This document shows, piece by piece, positions 1 through 11,100 of a DNA stretch of 28,500 nt. Under the pieces are notes generated by a model, which ran no database searches, was not told the origin of the DNA, and saw nothing but the letters and a program-made list of their open reading frames with translations. The first letter of the stretch is position 1. The number at the start of each line of letters is the position of its first letter. The stretch spans positions 1,132,443-1,160,942 of the forward strand of contig PJRA01000508.1 of NCBI GenBank assembly GCA_016987375.1. The letters are read 5' to 3'. The translations under genes were made by a program, and so were the position numbers. The stretch is from Brachionus koreanus (Eukaryota; Rotifera; Eurotatoria; Ploima; Brachionidae).

Positions 1-316
1 ATATAATTATCCACAACACCTGGTTATGTTTTGCTACAAATGAATATTCTTCTTGAAATCAAATTTTGGTCATATTCTTTTCTCTTTTTATTAAAACCTT
101 TTTTCTTTACTTTTATATAGATTTTTTTTTTATCTTAAATCGACTTGTTATAGTTTTTATTATAAAATAATTTCAAATTAAAAAAACGTGAAAAAATGCT
201 TGGTGCTTCTAGTGTTAATAAAATAAATATATGCATCAATGCAGTCTAAATAGTTAAATTATATTTAATTTAGTTGTAATTTTGTAGCTCATTTAATTTT
301 ATCACGCTGCAAATAA

Positions 317-324
317 CTCATTAT
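317..324 (+). repeat. Left target-site duplication CTCATTAT
   Basis: This 8 bp sequence abuts the left TIR and is repeated exactly, in the same orientation, next to the right TIR at 945-952. Confidence 0.85.
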
Positions 325-420
325 GGCAGTGTGAATTTTGGAACAAAAAACAAAAATTTAAATTTCAGATAACTTTTTTATTTTGACTTTAAAACTTGGG
401 TCTATTGTGTTATGTGACCA

Positions 421-451
421 GTGCTGGTCACCTAATTTTCTAAGGGGTAAT
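421..451. repeat. Perfect 31 bp inverted repeat, left arm
   Basis: The inner part of the left TIR, reverse complement of 775-805 with no mismatch. It overlaps a small palindrome of TGACCAG and CTGGTCA at 415-430. Perfect preservation here, while the outer TIR has diverged, may mark a functional binding site or recent homogenisation. Confidence 0.9.
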
Positions 452-509
452 TTGTGACCTGGATTTGGTCACATAAAATAAAAATCGAAATAATTAATGA
501 TTGTATTAA

Positions 510-653
510 AGAAATAATGAATTTCAAGAGGTTGAATCTCAAGCAACTGTAGAGACCGATAGTAGTACTAAGCAAAACACTGTGCGTTCTGTTGATCAGC
601 TCGACGCTACTGACGATGAGGAAGATGATGATGAGCAAGTAATAGAAAATTGA
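510..653 (+). pseudogene. Acidic reading frame inside the transposon, possible transposase C-terminus
   Basis: An open stretch of 47 codons with no start codon, ending at TGA 651-653. Its composition is protein-like against the AT-rich surroundings: Glu, Ser, Thr and Gln rich, then an acidic tail ending DATDDEEDDDEQVIEN. It lies in the unique centre between the TIRs. The simplest reading is the last exon, or last piece, of a transposase kept after internal deletion. The family is not recognisable from 47 residues, and chance cannot be excluded. Confidence 0.4.
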
Positions 654-774
654 AGAAAAAAATATACTACTCACTAAATTTAAAAAAATTGTCATTTAAA
701 ATAGTCATTTTTTCAAATATTTTTTGGTCACATAATTTTCTTTAAATATTTTTTATTCAATCATTTGGTCCCAT

Positions 775-805
775 ATTACCCCTTAGAAAATTAGGTGACC
801 AGCAC
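775..805. repeat. Perfect 31 bp inverted repeat, right arm
   Basis: Exact reverse complement of 421-451, in the right half of the 620 bp transposon. Confidence 0.9.
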
Positions 806-944
806 AGACCAAGCTAAAAAATGTGTGACCAAAAAAAATTGAAAAAATGACTATAACTAAGAAAAAAATTTTTAAAATCAAAATAAAAAATTTATTTCAA
901 ATTTAAATTTTTTTTTGGCCTTTTGTTCCAAAATTCACACAGCC

Positions 945-952
945 CTCATTAT
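945..952 (+). repeat. Right target-site duplication CTCATTAT
   Basis: Exact direct copy of 317-324, immediately outside the right TIR. Together they define the insertion boundaries. Confidence 0.85.
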
Positions 953-2079
953 TTTAATATTGATAATACTATAAGTTCAGATTAGAAAATTTAAATAATT
1001 AAGAATTGAATGAAAATTAAGATAATATTGCGAGATTTTTTTAATCCAATTTGTTTTTAATAATTATATAGTCATTCTTTTAAAAAAATAATATTTATAT
1101 ATTTAATAGGCGTGGGATAACTAACCTTTTCATTCCTAATAACCGTTGGAAAACTTTTCCTTTCATATTTAATTTTTTTAGCTAAGATTTTCCCACATTT
1201 GCTCTTTAAATAGTAAGATAATACAATATCAAAAATATTGTTTATATTTAAGTTGTTATTGTATAATGCTAGATGGATAAAATGCTTATGAGTTTTTGAC
1301 CAATATTCAAAAAATGAAAAAATTTGCCTTTAAAATAAGACTTTAAATAAATAGAGCTGTAATTAAATAGATATTTTATAAATAATGAAAGAATTTATGT
1401 AAAATACTAGAAGCTGTGATACATGAGTTTTAACAAAATATCTAACCGTTGTTTAAATAAAACTCATACCTTATGTAATCTTTTTGTTAATTATTAAATA
1501 TTTTAAATAAAAAAATAATTTATGACTAAAATCAAATCTGAAATATTTATCCTGAATTTTTATATAAAAATTATTATATTTTTACTAATATACCAATATA
1601 CCAATGATAATTTTGACTACATTAATATATTATCAAAGAATTTAAAACATCAAAAAATTATTTAAATTCTAAAGACATTCATTTAACATTCATGAATATA
1701 CATAAAGCAAAGTCAGCAAAAATTAAAATTTTTGTTTATCTTAATAGTAAACATAGACGAATTACAAGGTAAAATAACGAAATATTTTTTAATATTGTTG
1801 CAGAAGATGCTCTAAGAAAAATTTAGAAAAAAAAAATTTACGTTTAAGATTGTAGTTTTGGTTCTGAATTTGATTTATAATACAAAAAAAAATTAACAAT
1901 TAATCGTATTTATTTATTTTAAATTTATAATAATCAATTTATAGAAAAAAATTTTCATTTTAAAGAAATTTTTGCGACAAAAAAAAATCCAACAATTATT
2001 TTAAGTATAAAAAATCTATTTACAAAAATAAATTTTTCAGCACAAAATAGAACATTAAAATTAAGTTTAAACTTTTAAT
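953..2079. other. AT-rich intergenic DNA downstream of the ZO gene
   Basis: No supported gene, RNA or repeat was seen apart from possible polyadenylation signals near 1909-1918. The part just below 2080 is presumably the 3' untranslated region of the ZO gene. Confidence 0.5.
1909..1918 (-). terminator. Possible polyadenylation signals of the ZO gene
   Basis: On the minus strand this reads as two overlapping AATAAA hexamers, about 165 bases after the ZO stop codon. Such hexamers also arise by chance in DNA this AT-rich. Confidence 0.3.
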
Positions 2080-5000
2080 TTAAAAACTTTCTAGTTGAAC
2101 AGTTACACTGTTAATCAAAGTCTTTTTGTGAAAGCGATTAGCATTCCAATTGTACGGATCGTCATCATCTGAAATAGTGTCCTGAGTTTTAAATGCATAC
2201 GACCAACTTTGTCCATCGATAGAAATAAAATGCGGAATTTGAAGCTCAATTGGCTTCAAAAAACGAATGCCTCTTGGACCACACATCACAATTGGATTAG
2301 TTAGCATTTCGCCTTTACCATTGGTAATCGTCGATTTACAATGACACACTTTGAAATACAAATCAAAACTGCATCCATTAGCTATTGCTCCCTCTGGTAC
2401 ATTAAGGCTAACACCAGTGTCGGCGGACTCCAAAATTCCTCCATTTGTATCAAATATTCCATTTGCACTCGCTATTATTGAACAATTGCTATTTGAATCC
2501 AAATAAAGCTTTCTGTAGACGCCATTATCATTATAATGAGCTGTATAAGTGTTTTGCGTAGTTCTTGCTTTATCATTAGCATACCTTTAGAAAAAATTTT
2601 AAAGTTTAAAATATTTTATTATTTGAAAAAAAAAATCTACGCATACATATCAGAAAATTGTTGATTAGATCGAGTGTAGAAAAACGAACTAGACGAATTT
2701 ATTTCGTTAGTAGAACAGTTAGTCTGATAAATAAGAGGAATTTCAAAGCCTTCATAGGAGCCTCGTTTTTTAATTGACTCATCGCTAATAGTCGCCGAAC
2801 TGGTCAAGCCAACTGCACTACTGCTGCTATTACTGCCTGAACTGACTGTACTGCTACTAGAACTGTCTGTTTTCTGAACTAGAATCGATTTTTTCTTAAA
2901 ATGAGCATTTTCATTTTCAGTATCATCTGAACTACATGAACCGTTGTTCAGTTTTTTAATTTCCTGTATTGGTTTTATCAAATTTTGTGAATACTTTGAG
3001 CCATATTGATTTTCCATGTCAAACGACTGTCTAGAAGAATGCGATTCCCATGTATCCGATTGATAGCCTTGACTGGATGAAATCAAAGAATTATTTTCCA
3101 ATATTTTGTTTCTTGGTTTTTGTTGCTGGAATGTGTTCGATTTGGCCATGACCAGTTTAGGTTCAGGTTCAATGTCATTAGCTGTGTGAGACGATGCAGA
3201 TGAAGTGCTTGATGAGGAAGAGCAGGCAGCAGATGATGACGAAAAATTAGATTGAGTAGCAATGTTTAGCTCAGACTTTGATTTTAAATTTCGTTGTAGA
3301 ACCAAGTTAGTTGTCGATGTTTGTGGAAGAATAAATTTAGGCTTAGGCATAATTGGCGGTGGAGGCCGAGACGGCGAGTCCTTTTGACCACGTCTCAAAG
3401 TCATGCTATCACTACTGTTCATTTTCATGCAGTTGTTAGTCTTAGACCTTCAGATTTAAATTAACACATGCAAATTTTAATTAAACAAACAAAAAAATCG
3501 TTACTTTAAATCATTTTTTAGTTTATTATCCAATTCTTGTTTGAGCATTTGATGCTTGGCCACATGGTCCATATCATTTTTGTTTATAGGCTTCAGCAGC
3601 AAATTTTTCTCACTCTCATAGTTGTTCAATTGTTGGTCAATGATATTTTTGTTGTTATTGGGCATTAAATTTGATTGAGAATTTTTAATTAACTTGTAGC
3701 ATGAAGATGAGTTTCGCTCATACGAATCACTGGTTGAGAGCCGTTTAAACTGATCGGAAAAATTGCTCTCATTCAACGATGGTCTTGACTTAACAGGTGT
3801 ATTATTGACACTTTTAGCACCCGATCCATTTTCCAAATTTTTCAATGTATTTGCCGAAATTGTGGCAAATTTTTTCCAATTTTCCTCCTCATTTTCAACC
3901 CTGTAATTTTGGCCTGTGTTCGGATAAGTTACTTGAGCTTTGACAAATAAATCCTGATTCAAATTTGGATCTGACTTAACTCTGTTTATAGACGAATTAT
4001 CAGACTGATTGTTGCACGGCTTATTGAAATTAGTTGAATAAATATGGCTGAATGATTCGTTTTGCAAATTATTTGTCTGCTGATTGACCACATCTGATTC
4101 ACTGGCCGCAAAACTGCCACGATTAAAGTCGTTTTCTTCATACAAACTGTATGTTGACGCAGCACCCGATATGGTCGGGTTGGCCGTAGTATAAATGGGA
4201 AATTCAAAATTATCATCAAAAACACATTTACTCTGTTTGGGTTCTGGTTTAATCACTGATTTGGCGACGCTTGTTTCAGCAATAGTTTCATTTTTGGACT
4301 CAGCTAATCTGTTGAGCTCAGTTTCTTGACTTATCCATATTGGCTGCATTTGCTGGGTCTCAATAGCTTCTTTAAGCTTCTTGAACCATTGATTTGACTC
4401 TAGCTGGACTGTGCTAGTGAACAAATGCGAATAATAGGTCTCCAATTTAAGAGAATTGTCGTACAAACGCTTAGAACTTTTGATCTTTAAATTTTTGGCA
4501 TATTTTTGTCTCAATTCTTTGGTGTGATTTCTTGACTGAGCTTTCAAATAGATACAAATTGGATAATACTGGGCATAGTTTAGATGATCAACTGCATTCG
4601 GAGTTATGTCCAGCAAGCAATGTTTTCCTTTTTCAATAATTGATTTTATGCTAGCCAGCTTAATAACTCCTGAAGTTTGACTATTATCCGAATCTGTCGA
4701 ATAGCATTCGGGTATTTCGTATTTATTCGGAAATTCATTTTTTAATTTTTCACGTGCTACATCGGCCAAAGGTCCAAATATGACTATTGGACGCACAAAA
4801 TTAACTTCTTTAAGTAAAACTTTTTCATAAGCTGTAAATTTATTGCTGTAAAAAGTGTTTGCTTTGGACACTTTGATTGATTGTTCAATTTCTTGATTGG
4901 ATCTAGAAGCTGATTTTGAGCGCTTGGACAACGTGTTTCGGCCGGAAAATTTCATTCTAATTGACATACGAGCACTAGCACCCAGACTAAAGCCAGACGC

Positions 5001-6627
5001 CGGCTCATTCGACTTTTCAGTAGTCGAATAAAGCTGCTCAATAGTCGGAGCAGTCTGTACCAGTTGTTCTGCGTTTACTCTATTGGGTATGGTGCCTTTG
5101 ACTTCTTCAGCAGCTTCACCTTGTTTGTCTAGGCGACTTGCTACCCATTGACCTATTACACCATTGTACAAAGTATCAGTTACATGAAGAATATCATTTA
5201 TTCTAAATGCTAGATCATTTGAATTTTTACTAGAGCAGTTAAATTGAGTGCGGATGTAAAATGAGTCGCCGCCAAGCGGATCAAATGCATTTGGTTCATA
5301 TTCTTCTGGAGAATTGGCCACTATCATCTCAACCATATTCTGAATGCTTAGAATATGTTGTACTGCTTCCTCGCGTGTCAAACATGTGTAGTCCGTACCA
5401 TTTACTTTAATTAATTTGTCTCCAATTTTAAGACCAGCTCGCTCTGCTGGACTGTTATACTGAACATCACAAATGAATATGCCCACTTTGTTACCACCTG
5501 CCAGACGAATACCAATTCCATTTTCTCGTGGAAAAACCACATTTCTATAATTTAACACAATGTTTTTATTTGAAAAAAATTTTACACCATGGTTTGATTG
5601 TCGCTGCTCATTTTCGCCATTTATCTCCGGTCTTATTGAATCAACTGAATCATTTTTTAGGCTAGCATTCTCGTCACATTTAGCTCCTTCTTTAATCTCA
5701 TCCTCATCATCCGAGTTATTTCGTTTTATCAACAAATTTAATTTATTATCTTTATATTTGGATAAAATTTTGTTTGCTTCTAATAAAGATATTTGATCTG
5801 TATTCAAATCGTTCAATTTAAGCAGTGTGTCGCCTTTTTTTAAATTGGTCTCTTGAGCAGCTATGCTATGAGGCATGATGTCTTTAATGTAAAATTTGCA
5901 TCCAAGCACTATTCCAAATAATTCTTTTTTTTCTTTTCTGTTTAGTTGAACTTTAATTGGCTTCATGGACGACAACGATTGAGTTGAGTTCATCATTACA
6001 GACATTAAGTTTTGACCAGTATTCTCAGTGGCTGTGGTAGAATTGGACGAAGCAGAGTGCATACTAGATTGATAACTATTCTGATAATTGGACATGACAG
6101 TGGCAGCAGTTTGCTGAATTGCAATGTTATGACGCTTGGCATCACATCCATTTTGAACATAGTCGCTTTCGTTTTTTTGCTTAATTTTTCTCTTGATCAC
6201 TAAGTGAATAAAATCTTTGGCTTCCTTTAGCAATCGGATCACAAATCCATGCTCTACATTCTCCACATTGACTCCATTGACACTCAATAAAATATCCTCA
6301 ACTCTAAAATTTAAAAAATAACTAAAAACAAAATTAATTGAAAAAGTGTCGAACTATTACAATAATTTATTTTCTGCCGGACCTCCTGGCACGATATCTG
6401 ACACATATATTGAAGAATCCTGATTTGTATTTGTCAGACCACCACTAATAGCTATTCCATATCCAAAATTTTGACTCTAGAAAAATAAATTATATCATTT
6501 GAAAAATAAATTTAAAAAATACTACTTTAATCAAAGTTATATTGTGCTGTTCCCATAGAAAGTATGGGTTGTGCTTGGGCTTTATTTGATGCAACGTTTG
6601 CTGATTCACCATTTGTTGGTCAAGTTT
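2080..6627 (-). CDS. ZO-1/Polychaetoid-type tight-junction MAGUK scaffold
   Basis: Five exons read in frame with GT..AG introns of 49-57 bp: 6627-6526, 6476-6361, 6303-3505, 3447-2641 and 2584-2080, giving about 1442 residues. Domains in order are PDZ1 (about 26-112; WEQHNITL, GYGIAISGG and GGPAEN as in ZO-1), PDZ2 (188-268), PDZ3 (325-403; GIGIRLAGG), SH3 (421-483), guanylate-kinase-like (574-728) and C-terminal ZU5 (about 1308-1442; GIFDTNGG, VMCGPRGI, FLKPIEL). The kinase-like domain has FGPLADVAREKL where an active enzyme has a glycine-rich P-loop, so it should be a binding module, as in all ZO proteins. A Ser-rich disordered linker with PSRPPPPIMPKP precedes ZU5. The order PDZ-PDZ-PDZ-SH3-GUK-ZU5 is diagnostic of ZO proteins, which cross-link claudins, JAMs, alpha-catenin and afadin to actin at cell junctions. 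The true start is uncertain: the first ATG in exon 1, in a good CAACAAATGG context, or an upstream exon. Splice junctions are predicted from sequence only. Confidence 0.93.
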
Positions 6628-6687
6628 CTGTATAAGATAAGAGTTTAGTTGAAAAAAAAAGACTAAAATAAGTTTATTTTAAATTAC

Positions 6688-6690
6688 CAT
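6688..6690 (-). other. Alternative start codon exon for the ZO gene
   Basis: On the minus strand ATG is followed at once by a donor-like GTAATT. Joining it in phase 0 to the strong acceptor (pyrimidine tract ending TTATACAG) before 6627 makes a 60 bp intron, the size of the other introns in this gene. This would start the protein M-K-L-D-Q-Q-M. The competing options are the internal ATG in exon 1 and an exon at 6910-7017. Confidence 0.3.
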
Positions 6691-6909
6691 TTTTTTTGGT
6701 TAATTTTTTTCAGTAATATTCCATTAAATAAATGAAAATGTCTAAAAACAAGATCTAATTTTATATTCATGTATGAGATAATTAAATATGGAGAGTTGAC
6801 AAATTATAGTGTTAAGAGGTATGCAAAAAAAACATATAACATGTTTGTATAAAATGACAAATATATACAAATTTAATAGTTTATTATTTATGTTTTAATT
6901 TTAATTCAC

Positions 6910-7017
6910 CTTTCGAACCTGGCCAATCTCATAGAGAGAAAAACTATTTTCAGGTAATAAAAAATAACCGTTAAAATGATCATGTAAAAAAGCAATTAGG
7001 AAAAAAATTTCGCTGAA
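6910..7017 (-). other. Candidate upstream coding exon of the ZO gene
   Basis: A 36-codon open stretch on the minus strand. A pyrimidine-rich acceptor ending CCTAG precedes it, and AAG then donor GTGAAT at 6909 follows it. It joins in phase 0 to the exon starting at 6627. The product ends NSFSLYEIGQVRK and resembles no ZO domain I know. Open frames of this length are common by chance over several kilobases, so the splice signals and phase are the only real support. Confidence 0.33.
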
Positions 7018-7879
7018 CTAGGTTAAAAATAGGAAAAAAAGAAAGAATTTATTTTAAATTTAACCTTAACGAATTTTATCTATGAAAGAAACAAATAGCT
7101 CAAAGTTAATTTTCTAAATCAACATTTTTAAATTCAATGACCGATAAATATTTTATTGCCATGATAATTATTTATGGACATAGTCTGCACAGAACAATTG
7201 AAGTTGACAACTAATCACTACCTTTTCGAATATGAAAGCCAAAACCGATTCAATTATTGAGTCTCTCGACCGTGTCCATTTTCTTATATTTATATCCAAA
7301 CATCTTTTAAATTAATTCTCAAGAAAAGCTAAAACACCTTCAAATAATTGCTTTTAACAGATAGATAGCTTTGTTCATGCACGAGTTAAAGTGATACATA
7401 CTTTTATCACTTAAGTTTTTATCAAATGATCTTAGCCGCTAAAAAAAATTAAAATAAAATCAATTTTCCAGTGAATGCTTTTGTGTTCTATTTAAAAAAG
7501 TGTAAATTTTATCTCTTTTTTTTAACTTGAAATTTAAATTGAAAAAATAATGTACATTAGGAAAAAAATCAATTATTGATAAATAGGAAATAGTACTTTA
7601 AAATTGAAGAGTGCATAAAACTTGATCGTTTGTTTGAAATCAGATAAATGAGCTATCAAAAATAGAGAAAAAAAAGCTCAACTTCCTAATCAAAACAAAT
7701 TAAGCTTATTTAAAGAAACACTTGAAATAAATAGATAAAGAAATATTTTGAAAATAATTTTTTTCTTGTTTCTGTTTTAATTAAAGTTTTATCTATCCAA
7801 AATGATTAATTCGACCATTTGTTTTAATTCTATTTTTATTTTAAAATTTAATTATTTGAAAAAAAAAACAAAACAAAAC

Positions 7880-7980
7880 TTAGTTTGCTGCTTTCTCTTG
7901 ATTTTGCTCGACTAGTTTTTCTAGTTCATGTAAATTCCATTTTACTGAAGCTAAATAAAGAGGACACGGATTGTACGAGA
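7880..7980 (-). other. Candidate terminal exon of an unrecognised minus-strand gene
   Basis: After an acceptor-like ATTAG the minus strand stays open for 32 codons to TAA at 7880-7882. The end reads KWNLHELEKLVEQNQEKAAN, a charged helical sequence unlike translated AT-rich noise. It could join in phase to a minus-strand open stretch at about 8088-8150 whose donor would be GTATTTG. The plus strand here is also open for about 40 codons, so coding status and strand are unproven, and no family is recognised. Confidence 0.25.
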
Positions 7981-8077
7981 CTAATTAGGTATGAGCTGTA
8001 TTGAATTTCAATGTCGAAATTACCGGTTTGATTTTATTGAAAAAAAAAATGAATTTTTGTTCGCTCCGTGATTTCAG

Positions 8078-8173
8078 AACAAATACTTAATCCCTGACAG
8101 CGAGCACGAAATGTGTAGAGTATCAAATAAAAATCAGAAGCCCTCGAAATTCACGGGGAAACAAAACCTCTAA
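8078..8173 (+). other. Candidate short plus-strand terminal exon
   Basis: Follows an acceptor-like ATTTCAG and stays open for 31 codons to TAA at 8171-8173, within an unusually GC-richer island. The frame contains PDSEHEMCRVSNKNQKPSKF. The minus strand of the same island is also open, so this may be coding on either strand, an untranslated exon, or neither. Confidence 0.2.
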
Positions 8174-11100
8174 TTAATCTAAAAAAATAGTCAACTTTTT
8201 TTGCAAAAAAAAAATCTCATTTATCTCAAGGAAAAAATAAACCTTTAAATGAACAAATAAATCCTTTAGGTTATAACGTAAAATAACAATAACAAGCTAA
8301 AACCATTCAAGATACTCTGTAACATATTACTCGAGTTTCAATCTAATTTCAAGTGTCCTAAATACTTTTTAATTTTCTTAATCCCAAAATGGAATTGTTA
8401 TTGAAAACCCCAAAAAAAATTTCTTAAGATTAATTGCTTTTTATTTCAATTAAAATATTTCACAAGATGATAAATGCTTGTTTACTTAAATGAACCATTT
8501 TTACAACACTTAGATCACTCGGTCAAAAAAACGCATAAATTTTTTCCCAGCACGACTTAAAAACATTCAAATCTTACATAACTAACTACATCTCTGAAAA
8601 AAACAAACAATTAAGAAAATAATCTAGTTAATTTTGAAAAATTGTTATTGAGTTGACCAGCTTGGGTAGGAATATTTTTGGATGAATAGCGAATATTCTT
8701 TGTTTATTAAAGGCGACTGTCTTCCGGCTACACCTTAAAAACGATTTCTAAATGAAAAAAGTTCATTTGAAAGAAACATTTAAGGGTGTTTAAAAAAAAA
8801 GCTTATTTAAAGAAAAAAAAACAGTGGCTAGATCTTATTGTTTGATTTGAAATTTGGTTTTTAATCGATAAAATCAATATAACCTAGTTTAAATGAAAAA
8901 ATTTTAAAATTTTCAATTATTTTTAAAATTAATTATAAAGTCTATTTTGGCATTCAAAATCAAGACATGGCCTTTATGCTTGATTTAAATGTAAAATACC
9001 GACTAATTTGTCACTATCGAAAGTATTTCTTATCTATTTTGACTATCGCCAGTAGGTTCTGTAATTGAATATTTTAAAATGATCAAATTTTTAATACTGT
9101 CCCTTTCAACTCATAATAAATAATCCATATTTAATCCATAGTTTATAAAAAAAAAATTTAATCTGTCTTTTATTAACAATAAACATAAAAGACTTTTTAA
9201 AGGATTTAAAATATTTCCTCGAAAAACAAACACAGTTTTGATCGGACTAGACCGGTAAAAACAAAGAGAGCTAAGGTAAGGATTATTTCAAAACTATAAA
9301 ATGGCTAGAGATATTTGCCAAAGATTAAATTTAAAAATAATTTTTTTTTTTAATTTTTAATCTTTTTTCATAACGAAATGCAGAAAAAATTTGCTTAATG
9401 TCAAACTAAAATTATCTAATGATCTGCATTTGTTAAATCTCACACATAAGAGGAAGAATTTTAATTTTCAAATAAATAAAAAAATAAAGATAAAGCATTT
9501 TGATTTAGTTTAGCAAATATTGTAATTCAATATTAATCTTTGGGCGAGCTTAAACAACGAGGAAAAAAAAAACAAAACAAATTTTTGTTTAAGTTTAATT
9601 TTTGACAAGCAAATAATTGCCAAAAAAAAGAGGAAAAGTTTGCTTGATGAGAATCGAATGAAACTAAATGAGCCCGGATTAGAGAGATTATCGAAATTAT
9701 ATGTTTTTGAAAAAATATTTTGTTACTTTAGAAACATGACCATAGCACTGGCTCTTTAAAAAAATTAGTGTCAATATTAAAATCTATTTGACATGGATTT
9801 TAAATTGAATCATGCAAACATGTGAAAATCGATATCTCATACACTCGGTCATTTATGTCTTTCAAAACTGTGAGCTCTGATACCTTGTCGTGAACGCATA
9901 CATATGAGATATTTATTTTCAATTTATTTGTCTTAAATTAATATGACTCTTTAAACATACCTTAACATATTTGAAAATTTCTACACATCCGCAAATGTGT
10001 CAAGGAATCAAATTACGAGTGTTTAAAATCTCTTAAAAATAAATCAATCATTTTTTAAACGCTTTTTATTTAAAATTTAGCTTTTCAAAATTTTATTTAT
10101 TAACAAAACACTCATTATCTTTCTCACAACTTTTAAAAAAAAAATAAATCTCTTTTTTTTTTTAGTTATTTTTCTTGCACAGAAAAAAAAAACAATTTTT
10201 TATAAAAACAACCAAACCCTATAATATGTGAATATAATTTTTAATTAAAAAAATAAGGTTTAAGTTTATAAACTGGGAATGTTCAACGGGATACTTTGTT
10301 GGTATATCTGATCTAGACGGGTTTGTTGTCTTAAAAATTATGCTTTTTCTTGACTTTAAATAGCCGTAAATATTCTATCATGAAATGTCTAAGCAATTAT
10401 CAGCTAAATAAAAAGTAGTTAACATGTCAAATGGGCCTTACTGTAGTTTAAAAATAAAATATTTTGAGAAATTTTATTTCAGTCCGATTATCGGACACTT
10501 TTGAACTGAAAAGTCTAATAAAATTTAGTACTAAACAATCAAAAAAATATTTGAAAACATTAAAAATTTTCAAATAATGGCTGAATGAACTCGACGATTA
10601 AAATAATTAAGCTCAAATATTCCCATTTATTTTGAATTTTTGAAAGCTTGATTAGCTTAGTCTTTGATATAAATCATCAAAACTAAAATTATATTTTGAT
10701 TGTCCATGCGCTTTTTTTGCCAATCAAATGAAAATTTATTTATAAATCATTAGCAAAAAATTAAGACACGGAATAATCATTCTATTCGTCAACATAAATA
10801 TTTTGACAATTAGATTCTTAAGATCAAGCAAGCATTCAACCATTACTTATCTATCTCTTTTTTTTTTCTTAAACAAATATTAGTTTAGCTCAGATGTGCA
10901 TATCTATTTGAAAATTCTTAAGGATAAATCTACCCAAACAATTAGTTTTAATTTTTTTAATTTATTTATTTTGGTTTTATAGTTTATGGTTAATTATTTA
11001 AATTCATTTTAAAGTCTAAGCTAAATTAAAAAGCGGTTTGTTTCAAAGTTTTAACTTTAAGTCAGTTGGCAAAATGACAAACTGTTTTGTTTTAAGATTA

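Larger units (their letters stand above)
325..944. mobile_element. Non-autonomous DNA transposon with long TIRs and 8 bp TSD
   Basis: The two ends are inverted copies. The left end begins GGCAGTGTGAATTTTGG and the right end is its complement with one mismatch in the first nine bases (GGCTGTGTG). Homology continues inward with indels for over 100 bp and includes a perfect 31 bp inverted pair (421-451 against 775-805). The 8 bp sequence CTCATTAT flanks both ends directly (317-324 and 945-952), as expected of a target-site duplication. Copies of GTGACC/GGTCAC recur near both ends and could be transposase-binding sites. An 8 bp duplication fits hAT, P, Merlin or Mutator-like elements; the long TIRs lean towards Mutator-like, but the superfamily is not settled. 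No complete transposase is present, so the copy is non-autonomous. Confidence 0.88.

Noticed and set aside
432..695. 87-residue minus-strand open frame in the first transposon
   Set aside because: Hydrophobic translation of AT-rich DNA that begins inside the TIR. The plus-strand frame over the same bases has more protein-like composition.
3501..3503. Apparent stop codon ending the large ZO exon
   Set aside because: It lies within a GTAACG splice donor. Splicing to 3447 restores the frame and leads on to the proline-rich region and the ZU5 domain.
3986..6203. Short open frames overlapping the large ZO exon in other frames
   Set aside because: They are shadows of the exon, which encodes contiguous PDZ, SH3 and GUK domains in its own frame.
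6905..6925. GGTTCGAA on the minus strand, like a tRNA T-loop
   Set aside because: The flanking bases do not form a T-stem, and no D-arm or acceptor stem is found at the right distance.
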